This document shows, one piece after another, positions 47,945-62,377 of a stretch of DNA of 64,000 nucleotides. The position numbers were made by a program, and so were the translations under genes. The notes under the pieces were generated by a model. It had not been told where the DNA came from. It searched no databases and saw only the letters and a program-made list of their open reading frames with translations. Positions within the stretch are counted from its first letter, which is position 1; each line of letters starts with the position of its first letter. Source of the stretch: Ophthalmolycus amberensis (Eukaryota > Chordata > Actinopteri > Perciformes > Zoarcidae); the NCBI GenBank assembly GCA_024529925.1, contig JAFEUB010001545.1, forward strand, positions 124,501 to 188,500, read 5' to 3'.

Positions 47945-48394
47945 TGCTTTTTAATGCCAGTTAAGTCCCACATTCAAATTCACATTTTTCACAATTTCAT
48001 CGTGAGACCACCATGTGAAGCTTGAAGTTGACTAAGGAGGGATAACATCGGATGAGAAAAGCTGATTTGCAGAAGAGAATATTTGACTTACTGCATTATA
48101 TTCCATCATGTCTTAATATCTTGACTTGTCGCCTGTGTTTTCCTTTAAAAAAACAAAATCGGAGGATATTCCCACCATAAGCTGATGCATCAGAATTCTC
48201 CAGCTTGCAGGAAATGAAGTGTTTGAAGCTCAAAAACGAAAAAAGCCTAAAATTTTAACAACACACGAGGGAGATTTATGTGTATGTGGGGATTCATATG
48301 TGCATTAATTAATTTGTACTTTTTTATGTTTGGTAATAAAGGAAAACAAATGTAGTGGATGTGTGATTCATAGTTATTGTGTAGTTTATATGCG

Positions 48395-48443
<49 letters not shown>

Positions 48444-48762
48444 GACCTGGGCATGGAGTCAACATCTCTGGATGACGTGTTGTACCGCTACGCCAGCTTC
48501 AGAAACCTGGTCGACCCCATCACGCATGACCTGATTATCAGCCTGGCGCGATACATCCACTGCCCCAAGACGGTAGGACGCACACACACACACTCACACA
48601 CACGTGTCATCTAACTTGAAACACACTGCACAAATAGTGGCGATTACAGTAAACGTTTGTGCATGCTCACACACACACACACAGACGGCCATGATTCATT
48701 TCGTTGCTGCTATCAGATGATCATTTTGTGACACTATTGGGTTACGGAAGTGCTCTAAGTGG

Positions 48763-48796
<34 letters not shown>

Positions 48797-49255
48797 CCTT
48801 GAGGACGCCTCCTTTGTGCTTGTTCATTCACGTTGTCCAGTATGTCACCGGGGGGAAGAGAAAGCGTGACAGCAGCCATGCTGGATGAATGATGCAGGGA
48901 GGAAGGAGGCGTGATGGAGATGAAGATATGAATTGAGAGGGCCTGATCGTTGCGCGGTGCTTTGTGCTGAAACATTGCTGACCGCTATGCTGCCGGCATT
49001 TGTTGTTGATGTTAAGAGCCATGTGAGAAACAGCTGGAGGACATCTTTCCTCCAGCTTTGAATGTGAAAAGCTAATTGTTCTAATTCATGTTTGAGTAAT
49101 GTGTGGCTGTCATATTTCTCCTCTGACCTCGTGAAACACCATTTTGCCTCCTTAATGTGATGTATTTCCTGTGAAAACAGGATGCTGGAGATATGTGTTA
49201 TTGTTGGAATATACAGTAATTACGCACATACACAAAACCAAGTCCTGTACGAAAA

Positions 49256-49291
<36 letters not shown>

Positions 49292-52200
49292 ACTTACAAA
49301 TAGTTTATATAAAGGTAAGCTAATGTTAATGTGAGGCTAACGTTACGTTCAGTCACTGGTCTATGCTGGTCTATTGCTATTTGTATGAATGAATTAAGGA
49401 TTAATGTCACAGGTCAACCTTCTAAATCTTCCTCTAGATATCTGCTGAAGGAATATAAATGTGTTAATATTTAAGCTTCTAATATAAAGCTAAACCCAGA
49501 AGGTGATTTGTATTTTAGTGAACAGAGACGTGAGAACAGCTTCTGAATGATCAAATAAGACGAAAGGTTTTCACATTTAGGAGAACTAGATGAACATGTC
49601 TCTAGCTTTTGTTGCCGAAAGAATACAAAATAATTTTCTTTAAATGTTGTATTCACTGTAAGTGGAATCAGATTTGTATTATGAGTCCCTGGATGCATCG
49701 TTGGAGCTGAAAAATGCTCGTTATCAGTGTACAGGACACATTCTGCGGGAGACTCTACACACATGCTGAAGCTGCAGAGGAAATCAAGGAAAAGGCTTTT
49801 GTGTACAATTCATGATGAGAAAAAGTGGAGCAGGGGTGATAGAAACGCCAGAGAGGGTGTTGTTATGAGCGGAGAGGAAGGCAGCAAGAGAGGAAGTAAA
49901 GGAGGCGACGAGCGGAGAGAGGTGACGAGCGGAGAGAGGTGTTATTTCCTCCTCGTTCTGCTCTTTCCGTCCTGTCTGACATGTTTGATTGCTGTTCTGT
50001 TTTACTTCTCCTGAACTTGCCATCACAGATGTTTGAGGCCTCACTGCTTCTCTTCTGATGGGCCATGAATGTCTCTTTTTCCAAAACCATCAAGGACACT
50101 TTTTTTGCTGTCACCGGTGCGGTTTTGTGGTAACATGGAGCTTCACTGGAAAAATATTGTAATCCTTTTCATTCAATAACAATATTACAACTTATTAAGG
50201 CCTTTACACACCGGGACCGTAAAGAATAAACAACATGGAAAACGCTGAATACTGCAAACATTTCAAACAGAAACAGTTTTTTTACCCAGATGACTCGTGG
50301 CCCGTGTGAAACGAGAAGTCAATGTTGATTTACTTGTCATTTACTTCCGTAAACAAGTAACGCCACTTCCGTAGTTATTTTAACCCAAACAACTTTCTTT
50401 TCCGAAACCTAACTTCAGTAGTTTTGTGGCCGAAACCTAACTTAAGTATTTCACGATCTTTTCCTAAAACTAAGTATTTCACGATCTTTTCCTAAAACTA
50501 AGTATTTCACGATCTTTTCCGAATACTAAGTATTTCACGATCTTTTCCGAATACTAAGTATTTCACGATCTTTTCCTCAACCTATCGCAGTATTCCACGA
50601 TCTTTTCCTAACCCTAGCTAAGTATTTCACCATCTTTTCAAAAGTTGTTTCCTGTGAGGTCGGACATTTATTTTGAAAAGGCTGTATTTCATGTAACGAG
50701 CGTAAATTGACACGTTTTGCTGAATTAATAGGAAACCTCTTTATAAGATAATACACAAACCGCTGTATGAGGATATGTTAAATAAAGTGATTATGTGTAG
50801 AAATTACTGACTAAAAATGGTGGATTTAGGTTTCCTCTTTAGATTTTTTGCATCCCTACGTCTCGTTCATCGCTGCAGACTACACAGCCAGACAGAAACA
50901 GATGTTGACAGTCTTCCTCCTCAGAGGAAATTTCCATCTCGACTTTCCTCAGAGACACAACACACATAACCTGCTCTGCCTTCACGCAGCTGATAACTGA
51001 GGAGGGAACCTGTTTTCAGATTGTTGTTTTCCCCTCAACACCATATTCACCGAGCTCTGCTTATTATCTGCACTGTTTGCTTTGCTCCTTTCCACAAATA
51101 AACAACGGGACTGAAAACCTGGTCAGTCAACAGACGGGATTAAAAGATTGGAGGTAGTTTTGTCGGTGCATTAATAGAAATATAATCATTAATTACATCA
51201 GTGTTAATCCTCTCTACGCTTCATTTAAGGAGAACCTGAAACAATTAACAAAAATAGATCACCAATAAATCAGAATAAGTAATTATATGCCACAAACTAA
51301 ATATTCTATATTTCAACAGCTAAACCCAATTGTTTTATTCAAAGTATGCATTGATTTGATTTCGGTTATGGTATTATACACTCATCATAAATAAAGTGAA
51401 TGGATAATGCTGTAAAACACACTCCTGAACACTTGAGTGTAATCAGATTGCAGTCAATCCAGTATGAGAACAGCAGGCGGGGGGGGGGGGGGGTATTGAT
51501 CGATCCTATGGTACATATGCGATCAATCAACTGCATCTCAGCCATCATATCGCTGTCGTTTAATTAAAGGTCAACATAAGGAAGTGGATGCATTGGTCTT
51601 AATATAACGTGTTGAGTTATTGGAATTAACTTCCTGGACAAGATGGTCTGTTTCTATAGAGTTATTCTTGATGCTCGTCATCGGAGCCACCGGGTCGGAT
51701 TCTGGTGAAACCAGATGAACTCATGCAGGTTCACCAGAACCTCCTTCAGCTCAGACTCCAGCAGAGACCGGTCCACCGTGGACAGATCCAGAGCCCGGAA
51801 AGAGGAGGTGTATAGTTCAGATCAAAATTAGGGCAGATTTCAAAGATGGGTTTGGTCGGAGCAAGGGCGCCGGAAGTTTACGGGGTAGGAAGCGAAGTGA
51901 ACAGGAAGTGACCATATCTGGACTGAGGAGGAGTGACGTAGAGACGCCGTATACGTCTCTGGTGTCGACCTGTCAATCACTGTGTGGCCCCGCCCTAAAG
52001 CATCCCCTGCTTTATGGTCTGTGTGACTCTAAATGAACCATAATGTACTAAATGAACATCATGCTGTATTGAAGAAGACTTGAAACTAGAGATTGAGACC
52101 ATAAACTCATGTTTACAATGTTTACTGAGGGAATAAATCAAGAGAGAAGTAGAGTCATTTTCTCATAGACTTCTATACAACCAGAGGAGTGGCCCCCTGG

Positions 52201-55200
52201 TGGACACTAGAGAGAATGCAGCTTTAACACACAGTTTTGTGGGTCAGTGATATCGCCTGATGTGAGGCTGAAGGGGAAATGAATGTTATCATGACAGGTG
52301 GAATGTGGTCTATCGGGCCCAGAGGAAAGGGAAAAAGCCGACTCAGCGCTAACATGCACACTAATCCTCACTCTGCTCGTAGAAAAATGCAGACATGCTC
52401 ATACGCAGTTTCTCCTCGGCTGCACACAGACACACAGCAGCCTCCGTAGAGTGGGTGAAAGGTCCATTCATTGCAGTGTGACTCCAGCTAAGCAGGGTGG
52501 CTTGTGAATCTGTACAGAGAGCTTCATCACTGCAGCTGCTGTGTTTTGTTTCTCTTCTCCTTTTGACTCCTTTATTCTTCCCATTTCTCCGGTCTTCCCA
52601 CTTATCTTCTTATTATAATTGCAGTACAGTATTAATGTCTGTATGCGTTTGACCCTGCTGTTACTGAACATTTATTACATGTCAGATATGAGCCAATCGG
52701 CTCTGATTTATGGTTTCAGATTTGTGTCACTGCTTTGGTCACAGGGTTTAATTTGCCAGCGCCTAACATTTGTCCTTTTATTAACTGTGACCACGTCATC
52801 CCTTCACCGTACTTTAGTATGGGTTTTTGGAGACTCATCCCATTCTGAATTTCTGGTCTGGTGACAGTATGGAAACCTCTTGGGGTCATATGTTAAAAAT
52901 TAAATGTGCATTGATGTGAAAATCCGTGCCAGCTGAATAATAAGCCAAAGGAGGATTTCGAAACCATGCCCACGGAGTTGATTAACGTTAGTCTGCAGCT
53001 CAAAGACGACAGGGCGTAGTTTAACGTTAGTCTGCAGCTCAAAGACGACAGGGCGTAGCTTAACGTTAGTCTGCAGCTCAAAGACGACAGGGCGTAGCTT
53101 AACGTTAGCCTGCAGCTCAAAAACGACAGGGCGTAGCTTAACGTTAGCCTGCAGCTCAAAAACGACAGGGCGTAGCTTAACGTTAGCCTGCAGCTCAAAG
53201 ACGACAGGGCGTAGCTTAACGTTAGCCTGCAGCTCAAAAACGACAGGGCGTAGCTTAACGTTAGCCTGCAGCTCAAAAACGACAGGGCGTAGCTTAACGT
53301 TAGCCTGCAGCTCAAAGACGACGGGGCGTAGCTTAACGTTAGTCTGCAGCTCAGACGACGGGGCGTAGCTTAACGTTAGTCTGCAGCTCAGACGACGGGG
53401 CGTAGCTTAACGTTAGTCTGCAGCTCGAAGACGACACAACATGACATAGCTTAACGTTAGTCTGCAGCTCAAAGACGACAGGGCGTAGCTTAACGTTAGT
53501 CTGCAGCTCGAAGACGACACAACATGACATAGCTTAACGTTAGCCTGCAGCTCAAAGACGACAGGGCGTAGCTTAACGTTAGCCTGCAGCTCAAAAACGA
53601 CAGGGCGTAGCTTAACGTTAGCCTGCAGCTCAAAGACGACGGGGCGTAGCTTAACGTTAGTCTGCAGCTCAGACGACGGGGCGTAGCTTAACGTTAGTCT
53701 GCAGCTCAGACGACGGGGCGTAGCTTAACGTTAGTCTGCAGCTCGAAGACGACACAACATGACATAGCTTAACGTTAGTGTGCAGCTTAAAGACGACACT
53801 GCGTACCTTAACGTTAGTCTGCAGCTCAAAGACGACACAACATGACATAGCTTAACGTTAGTCTGCAGCTTAAAGACGACACTGCGTACCTTAACGTTAG
53901 CCTGCAGCTCAAAGACGACACAACATGACGTAGCTTAACGTTAGTCTGCAGCTCAAAGAGGACACGACATAGCTTAGCAATAGTCTGCAGCTGTAATCCC
54001 TAACCTTTTGTTTTTATGTACAGAATCTTATATTTTTATCAGTGAGTGCAACAAACACTGAAATAGCTTTTTTTTAAATCCCAGTTGTAATGCCAGTTGT
54101 AAAAGGTAACTCCCACCCTGACACAGCAGACATCAGTGTCCTCTGTAAACCTTTACCCCAGTAGAGCACATTAAGTGGCCCCTTCCTGGGATCTGAGATC
54201 CAGCCCTGATACTCCGTCAGCTCGCTGCCAGGTCTTCCCCTTCACCTCCTGACCGCTGAAACGACAGCTATAAGATTGAATTATCCAAACAATTCACCCG
54301 CAGAATGGAGGAACAGTTCTGCCGTAATTTACCGTAGCATGCAGGGCATGCAAAGACAAATATGACTAAAGTAATGGGCTCCATTTGTACCGTGCAAAAT
54401 AACTTCATCTGCAGGTTGGCCTGAGGGGAAGGAATAGAGATGAAGCAGACAGATAAATAAGACAGAGGGACGGGCGCAGAGGAGAGGTCATCGGTTCTCT
54501 GGAGACGGGAAAAAGATTCATAGATGTGTTCTATATCAATCATGTAACGAGAGAGAGAGGAGGAGAGGAAGAGAGAGGGAGAAGGATAGAGAAAAAGAAA
54601 AAACGGAGGAGAAGAGATCGAAAGAGGATAAAAAAAGAAAGGGATGACGAGGGAGTGAGAGCTGGATGCGGTGAAATGTGAAGAAGGCCACAGGGAAGCC
54701 ATGAAGAGGCTGCAGGCTGCTGTTTTTCATCGACCCCAGTTCTCGCTCATTCACTTCAACACGATTCAATTCATGGAGCTTTATTGACATGACGAGACTC
54801 TCTTTACTGCATTAAGAGTGTCAGTACGAAACACAGCACAATACGTCTTAACTTAGTCCCTGTCTATGTATACAGATATATTTAAGTCCAGTATTTTCTC
54901 TTTTTGCTCTGGTTTGGTCTCCACCAGCCCCTAGAATAAATATCTAGCTCTTTCACTGCTAAATGCTCACCAGGCATTACTTTAGTGGGCTTTTAGAGAT
55001 TTTTTGCTGCCTTGTGTTGCTGGAAACGACACTGATGAGAAATGCTCCGTAGAACTGAAGAGACTTTCTCTGATATACATATATAATAAATGCAAAAGAA
55101 TAACAAGACAGTTGGCAGAGCAGCAGAGTACTGAGACCAGATAAGTGAGAGTGTTAAACATTATGAAAATCAGTTCTTTCACTATGAATCTAAAAGTGTG

Positions 55201-56659
55201 AATCTACACAATGAACAAAATGCATCCTCAACTTTTTTTTTTCTTCTTAATTGCAAAGTCTTTACAAGAACACCTTCACAGTTTCTCTACGGGAATCATT
55301 GTCGCTTCATTTAATTAGAAAATTGAGAAATTCATTTAGCAGCCGTGGAAGAAATGTTCTGCTCTGCTTCCTTCTGGGCATCAATTTATTCACCTTCATC
55401 AACGCTGTCTGCTAGAAAATTGTATTTTTTTTTGTGCTTTACTATTCAGCTATTGCCCTGCAGTAATTTACACAGCAAAAATATATACACACACACACAC
55501 ACACACAGACGTGAACAACAATGTGGTACTTCACAGTTTAAGAACTGAGTGTCTTTGTTGATATCACTTCTTCCCCTCACCATCTGCTCTAGACTCAAAA
55601 CTTGGGAACCACAAACCTGACTCACCACCTGAATAAATTAATTTCAATACACACACACACACACACACACACACACGGTACAGAGGAAGGTTGTGGTGAC
55701 ATCAAGGATTCATCGTTATTTCGCGCCAACCAACAAATGACGATCTACATGTCAGTCGTCTGAAGTGCTGAGGAGAATAATTTCACTTTGGGAAAGTCAT
55801 TCTGGGAACGGCATTTTTAATGTTTAATCACTTAATGGCACAAAGTGAATGTAATGTAGCAAAGAGGAAGTGATTGTGGACACAACCGATCAACTCAGCA
55901 TGTAGCGTCCAATTCCCCAGCTTCAGTGTGTGTGTGTGTGTGTGTGTGTGTTCTTGTCAAATCAAACACATCACAGAAGGTGTGTTTCCTAATTCTTCGC
56001 TCCAGTGGTCCTCAAATCCTTTAGTGACTTCCTCCTGTCTGTTGCTCTTGTAACACTTCACCGCTCCGTCTCATTCTGTCACGATGTCGTGTCCAACATG
56101 ACGCGCTACAGAGACCTTAAACACACCACACCAATGAAGCACTTCAACACATGTAACTGGAAACATGAGTGCAACTGGTCCTTCACAGTTCCAATGCTAC
56201 TGTAATGTCTCATAGGAGGAGGGGGAGAAGTGGAGTTTCTTTTATCCTAAATTTAAGACTTTAATTTCAGAGAATAACCAAGTTTTTTTCTCGTAAATTC
56301 ACGACTTTAATTCAAACTTTTCACAGTTCATTTCTCATGAATTTATGACTCAAATCTCAGAGAGTATCTCAGGTTTTTCACGTAAATTTCCAAAAAGGTT
56401 CTGTTGGCATTTTAAATGCAAGCAGCGGTTCTACCGTCTAATCCCTCCAACATGGCCACCAGTGCTGTTATTCCTCCTCCAGTGAGCTGACTGAGTTTCT
56501 GTCTCTTGTGTCCGACAGGAGGGCGACTCTCTCGGGGCGATGGAGAAAGTCTGCCGTCAGCTGACGTATCATCTCAGCCCCCACTCTCAGTGGAGGAGAC
56601 AGGGCCTCCTCAAGAGGAAACCTCAGGCCTGGTGAGTGTGTTGGTGTTCAGGATGTTTC

Positions 56660-56697
<38 letters not shown>

Positions 56698-57713
56698 ACG
56701 TCTCAGTGTGTCACCAATGTGTCATCGTCTGCTGCTCCGCTGGGTGCCACGAATAAATAAATCCAGTGACGTCTCTTTTATTTCCTCGCCGTCTGGTGGA
56801 CACGGTTCCTTCTCTTTGCCTTTTTATTTCTCTCTCTTCTTCTTCGTCTTTATGTTTATCCACATTATGTTGTTTGTGTTTCAGTGTGACTTTAAATCAC
56901 AGTCATTTGTATTCACGTCGTACAGCGGCAGCTCTCTTCCTCTTTTCACCTGCATGAAGTAGAAATAAAATGCATAAAATTCAACCACAATGCAGGAAAT
57001 GAAATGTTTGACGCTCCAAAAAAATAGTTGAAATGAAACTTAAATCCTTAAAGTGGCTCTGTGATCATAATAATGTAACACACAATACTAATAACATTAA
57101 TAGCCCACATTTTAATAGATGGGGGGGTGCTGGAATTCCCCTGACTTCGCTGTAAACCATCTCAAACCTCTAAAATGCGTCCTGGTGGGAGCAGATGGTG
57201 AGAGAGAGACCCCCACTGAGATCCCCACTTCTGTGTGAATGGAGGATCGGTAGGAAGATGAGAATCTCTCCTCAGCGTTTAACACCAGGTGTCTCCTCCT
57301 CTGCAACACAGTCTGCAGACAAACACACCAGCGCAGAGGGGAGACAATAATCAACACGGCCGATGAGATTGGATCCCGGCTGAGTGTGTTTGGGTGAGTG
57401 TCGACAGAAAAGAGGGGTCCGCAAAGTGAAAGAGCTCCAAAGAGTTGCTGTTGAAGCAGAGTCCCACCTTTAATGGTATTAGACGACAGCCGGAGATGAA
57501 GAATGAGTTTGGTTATTATCTTAAGTAATTCTGGACTGTGGGGGGGGGGGGGGGTGGTTAATCAACGCAGCGCTGCACTCGGCACTTCATGCTGTCATGA
57601 ACTCGAGTCAGAGTGATTAGCCGGAGGAGAGACGCGCCCCGTTTACTCGTGAGTCTCGGGGCGACCGGCGAGATTGAAGCATCTTTTTCTGCGTGGGATA
57701 CACGCCATTAACG

Positions 57714-57755
<42 letters not shown>

Positions 57756-60700
57756 CCATGAACATATCTCCACAGTAAATACATCAGACTCTCTCAGAGC
57801 CGACAAAAAGGATGAAAAATGTTTCTGAACAGATGAAAAACTGAATCCAGAGGTGGACGTAGTCATCGTGACGTCGCGTTTTGAAGCTTCGAGTTTGGCG
57901 TTTTGGCGGTCGCCATCTTGGCTTTTTTGCAACCAGTGAACAGGAAGTGACCATATCTGGACTGAGGAGCGACGTAGAGACGCCGTATACGTCTTTCACC
58001 CAGGAGACCGCGTGAAACGAGAATTCAACATTGATTCATTTCTCACGTAACTTGCGTACTTCATTAACGGCACTTTTGTTGTTATTTTAACCCAAACCAC
58101 GATCTGTTCCTCAACCTGACTAAGTATTTCACCATCTTTTATTGAACCTAACCTGCTGTAACCCAGATTCAGCTCTTACGTCTCTGACGGACCTTTTTCT
58201 TGGGATCGTAGTGATCAAAATGTGAAAAAATAACGCTTCTTTAGTCGTGAAACTCATTGCTTTTGAAGAAGGAACATAAATACACATGTGAATCAACTGG
58301 CCGCCAGTTTTTTACTGTCTATTCAACAAGAGTAGTTGTGAATGGTGAAAAACAAAGCAGGACTAACAAGGCTCACTGTTCGCTGTCTGGCTGCTGAACA
58401 ACGGCTCCTTTCACTGCGATCAACAAGTTCCACTCGGTGGTTTGAAATGAGGCAGCTGCACAGCTGAGTGTCTGGAGCAGCCAGCAGACCTGGTCTCCTC
58501 TCTGTTTACCAGCGAGGTCTGAGACCCCTGCAGAGAAAACTGAGGTAAACAATGTGACAGCACAGACTCTCCTGGGCAGGGTTACACTGAGCAGGTTTCT
58601 CCTCAGGAAGAAATCTGCTTTTCATTTGCCCGTCAGCTGTGATGGATTGAGTTTGCCACCCCATTGTGAATGATGCAAAGTGAAACACCAATAGCAGGGT
58701 AGTTCAGACGTCTCTTCTGACCATGTTGCCCCCCCCCCCCCCCCCCTAGTTTTTCCCATCATACTGTTTGATTCATACAAAGTGGCTGGAGAGCCTCCAG
58801 CACAGCATCCTCTGCCTCTTCGGAGCAGCAAACCAAAAAGCATCAGGCGAGATGTTGATCGACAACCAACCAACGCGTAAACAACCGCCTGTCTGTCTGG
58901 ACCTGAATCTGTCTGTCTGCCTCCATCTTTGTGTTTTATCCTAACGGCTAGTTTTCACGAGGCCGGAAGGGAAATAATGAGGTCTTGCCGAGGTCGGATT
59001 GTTTGACATGGAAACCCCATAACGCACCAATATGATCCCTAATAATGCGTTTTACCTTCTTGAGCCGTCTGCCTACCAACGTCTTGTGTGCCGTCTGCTC
59101 ATTGGCCGGCTGTGACGGCTGCACGGACAGATTTATTGGCTGCCTCCCACCTGAGCTCTGAGCTCCAGCAGAGAGAGGTTGAGTGCAGACTGGATGTCTG
59201 TGCCTCGTCTGCTTCGTCGGGAGGATATTAGTGCTTCTATATGTTTGCATTTGTGCGTCAGTGAAGGGCGTGAACAATTAAGTGGCTTGTTAACGTTAGT
59301 ATGGGGTTTTAATCTGAAGCTTCTGATGGCTTGAACATTTGATATTGTGATATCCTACAACCACTTTTCAGCAATTAATTAAGAAGGTGTGACCTCCCTG
59401 TCACACAGAAAAAAAGCAATTATTGGAAATGTTCCATTGCTAGTGTCTAACCCATTTTCCTGCCTGTAGGAAGTCATTGATTGGCCAGGACCAAACTAAA
59501 CACCCACCTGACCTTTTCTTACACCCTGATTTAACTTCTTTATGCTTTAGGGCGGGGCTACACAGTGATTGACAGGTCTCCACCAGAGACGTATACGGCG
59601 TCTCTACGTCGCTCCTCCTCAGTCCAGATATGATCACTTCCTGTTCACTGGTTGCAAAAACCAAGATGGCGACCGCCAAAACGCCAAACTCGAGGCTTCA
59701 AAACACGACAGACCAATGGGTGACGTCACGATGACTCACGTCCACTTCTTATGTAGGTCCGAACCTCTGTGTTTTATGACTTTATTGCGGCAGTTATCAC
59801 CGTAAATCCCTCGGTGTGTCTAGAATGTCCCAGTTGATTTGTTTATTATGCCGCTCTGCTGCTTTTTTTGGTATTATTGTGCATGAAAGAGGGACTTTTC
59901 CATTTGTTTTGACTTTTTTTAAATTCCATTTCATTCACTTGAATGAAATTCAATTGTAGGTCTGTTTTGAGTCTGAGCAGCCCACATGCTGCGAGCGTTC
60001 AAATATTAATGCTGGCTATAACTTACAAACTGGAGAGTTTTGAAATTAATCTGAGCGCTTCAAAAGCACTTTGATTCTTTCTTTCCCTTTTCTCATTTTA
60101 ATCCAAATCTCTTCTTGTTTCCCTTGACTGGTCCTCTGAATCCTTCTCTCTCAGTAACTCTCTGAGGAGAACAGGGGAGACAATGAAACTCCCGTTTCTA
60201 AAAATATATGAGATTATGACGGCGGGTCAATGCTGCGATTATGCTTTTTGATAAATTTGAAGGATCGGCTCTCACGGGGCTTAGAAGGAGAGAAAAAAGT
60301 CCAGATGTTGAACACGCGTTTTAAGACAGACCAGGTTGTCAAAAAACGTACGTATTTCCTCACTAAACACGATCTTTTCCGAAACCTAACGAAGCAGTTT
60401 TGTTGCCTAAAACTAACTGATACGTTTGGAGGGAAATGTTTTATTCTCCTGATTTTAAAAGAGTGGTTAACGTTAAAGGAAACCAAAAAGCAACACAACT
60501 ACTTGGTTAGGTTTCGTAAAAACATCATGTCTTTGCTTAAAATAAAAACTACGGTTATATACGTTGATATTTTTCTGTCCCCTACAAATGATTCTACATC
60601 TTTTAAGAAGAGCTCACCAGAAACAAGAAACTGAGCCACTTCTTCTTCTTTGTGTGTGAAATCCACGTAAAATGTACTTTAAACCAAACTTCTATCTCAA

Positions 60701-62344
60701 AGAAAGGAATTGCTGACCCCGTCGCGTACAACAGGAACATTTGGCAACTATTCAGTGAATTATCCATAACATAAATACCGCGGGAACAATGAGGCGTTAC
60801 TCCGTACAGAGGGTCTTTATCCGTGTCGGGCAGCAGTGGAGCTCTGGGTGGGTAACAACTCCCGTTATTCACACAGCTACAGGAGGTCACTGGTCCCACT
60901 GGGAATAAACATCAGTCACAAAACAAGTGACGGGTGTTGTGCTGTGGAGGAGACGACTCGTATGGATTCATATTCAGCCATGCCGATGCATTTAAAGCAG
61001 ATGTCAGCGGACACACACACACAGCAAAGGTTACATTTCAATATTTCTGCTTCAACACAATACTTTATACGACTTTGTGCTGCATAATGCAAAAGGAATT
61101 ATCATTTTAAACGTGGGTTTTGAACAGGCTAGTGGACCTTTTTGAGACGCGTTGAAGCAACGTGGGAATAATATGACTCAGGCTAACTCAATACTTAACA
61201 TAGCGTGAAGTTGAATATAAGGCCGATGGACAATGAGTCCCTGACAACATAACACCTTTGAAAAGTTTACTTAAAGCTTCTCTTTGTGTGGATTCTGTCG
61301 CCCCCTGTGGACTAAAGTGGTAGTGTCTCTGAGCACCAGAGTCTCTTTAGTAAACCTCTCATGTTACTGCAGCAGGTCTGACAGTCTGCTCCTCTCAGTC
61401 CTGGTTCTGGTTCTCCCGTGCCCCCCTTCCCTCCAGCGGGTCCAGCAATACGTCCTGGGTCTCCAGTGGAATTTTTTGCCAAAACACAGCCCATTAAGCT
61501 GCTCCTCTCTGGTTGAAGTTGGCCTTAATCAGTGTAATCAGATGCGGGAGTGATTGCTTGGAATGTGACTCTTCATAAATGCAGCTCCCATGATTACATC
61601 AAACTACTGGCGTCATGGACGTCTCTTGAAATGTGTCCATGAAACCATCTCAGACAGAGACCAGTCCTGCATCTTAACAGGAAGACGTTCCTCCTGCTCG
61701 TCTACTGTAGGAAACATAACCCGCTCACACCTGAGCAAAAAAGCTTGTTGCACAAGAAGGAGAGGAAGGAGGTGTTTTCTCACCTTCTCCGTCACACAAC
61801 AGAAGAGGAGAGAAAAGAGGAGGCTCTGTAGGAGACAGAAACACAGTTATTCTTCTAATTAAATATTTAAAACAACCTCTGTACAATCTTGATGAAAAGC
61901 CAAAGGGCCAACAAAGTCATTAAGGTTCATCCTCTGGAAACCACGAATGTTGGTACAAAATGTCATGCTCATCCATCAGGTAGCTGTTGAGATATTTCAG
62001 GACCAAACTAGTCGGTTCAACCAACAATATACACATTTTTCTACCTTTCAGCCACCAAATCCCAAACGATGTTGGTAGATTTGCAGCTAGTTGCATGTTT
62101 TGACCCCAACGATCAAAACCCAGAATCATAACACGGTGACGGATCATTCTGTTATGATTTTGGGTTCGTGAGTGAGGAAAATATTGTTTTGGACGGCGAC
62201 ATTTGACCCACGCTCGGTCATCGCTTTGCTTTGGGCGGCTCTGGCCTAGATTCCTCTGAAGTCCCTCTGGTACGTGACTACATAAATATATTCAGCTGAT
62301 GAAAATAGTTCCCCACAGTCAGTTGTTTGGCCAGCTGATCAGAG

Positions 62345-62377
<33 letters not shown>

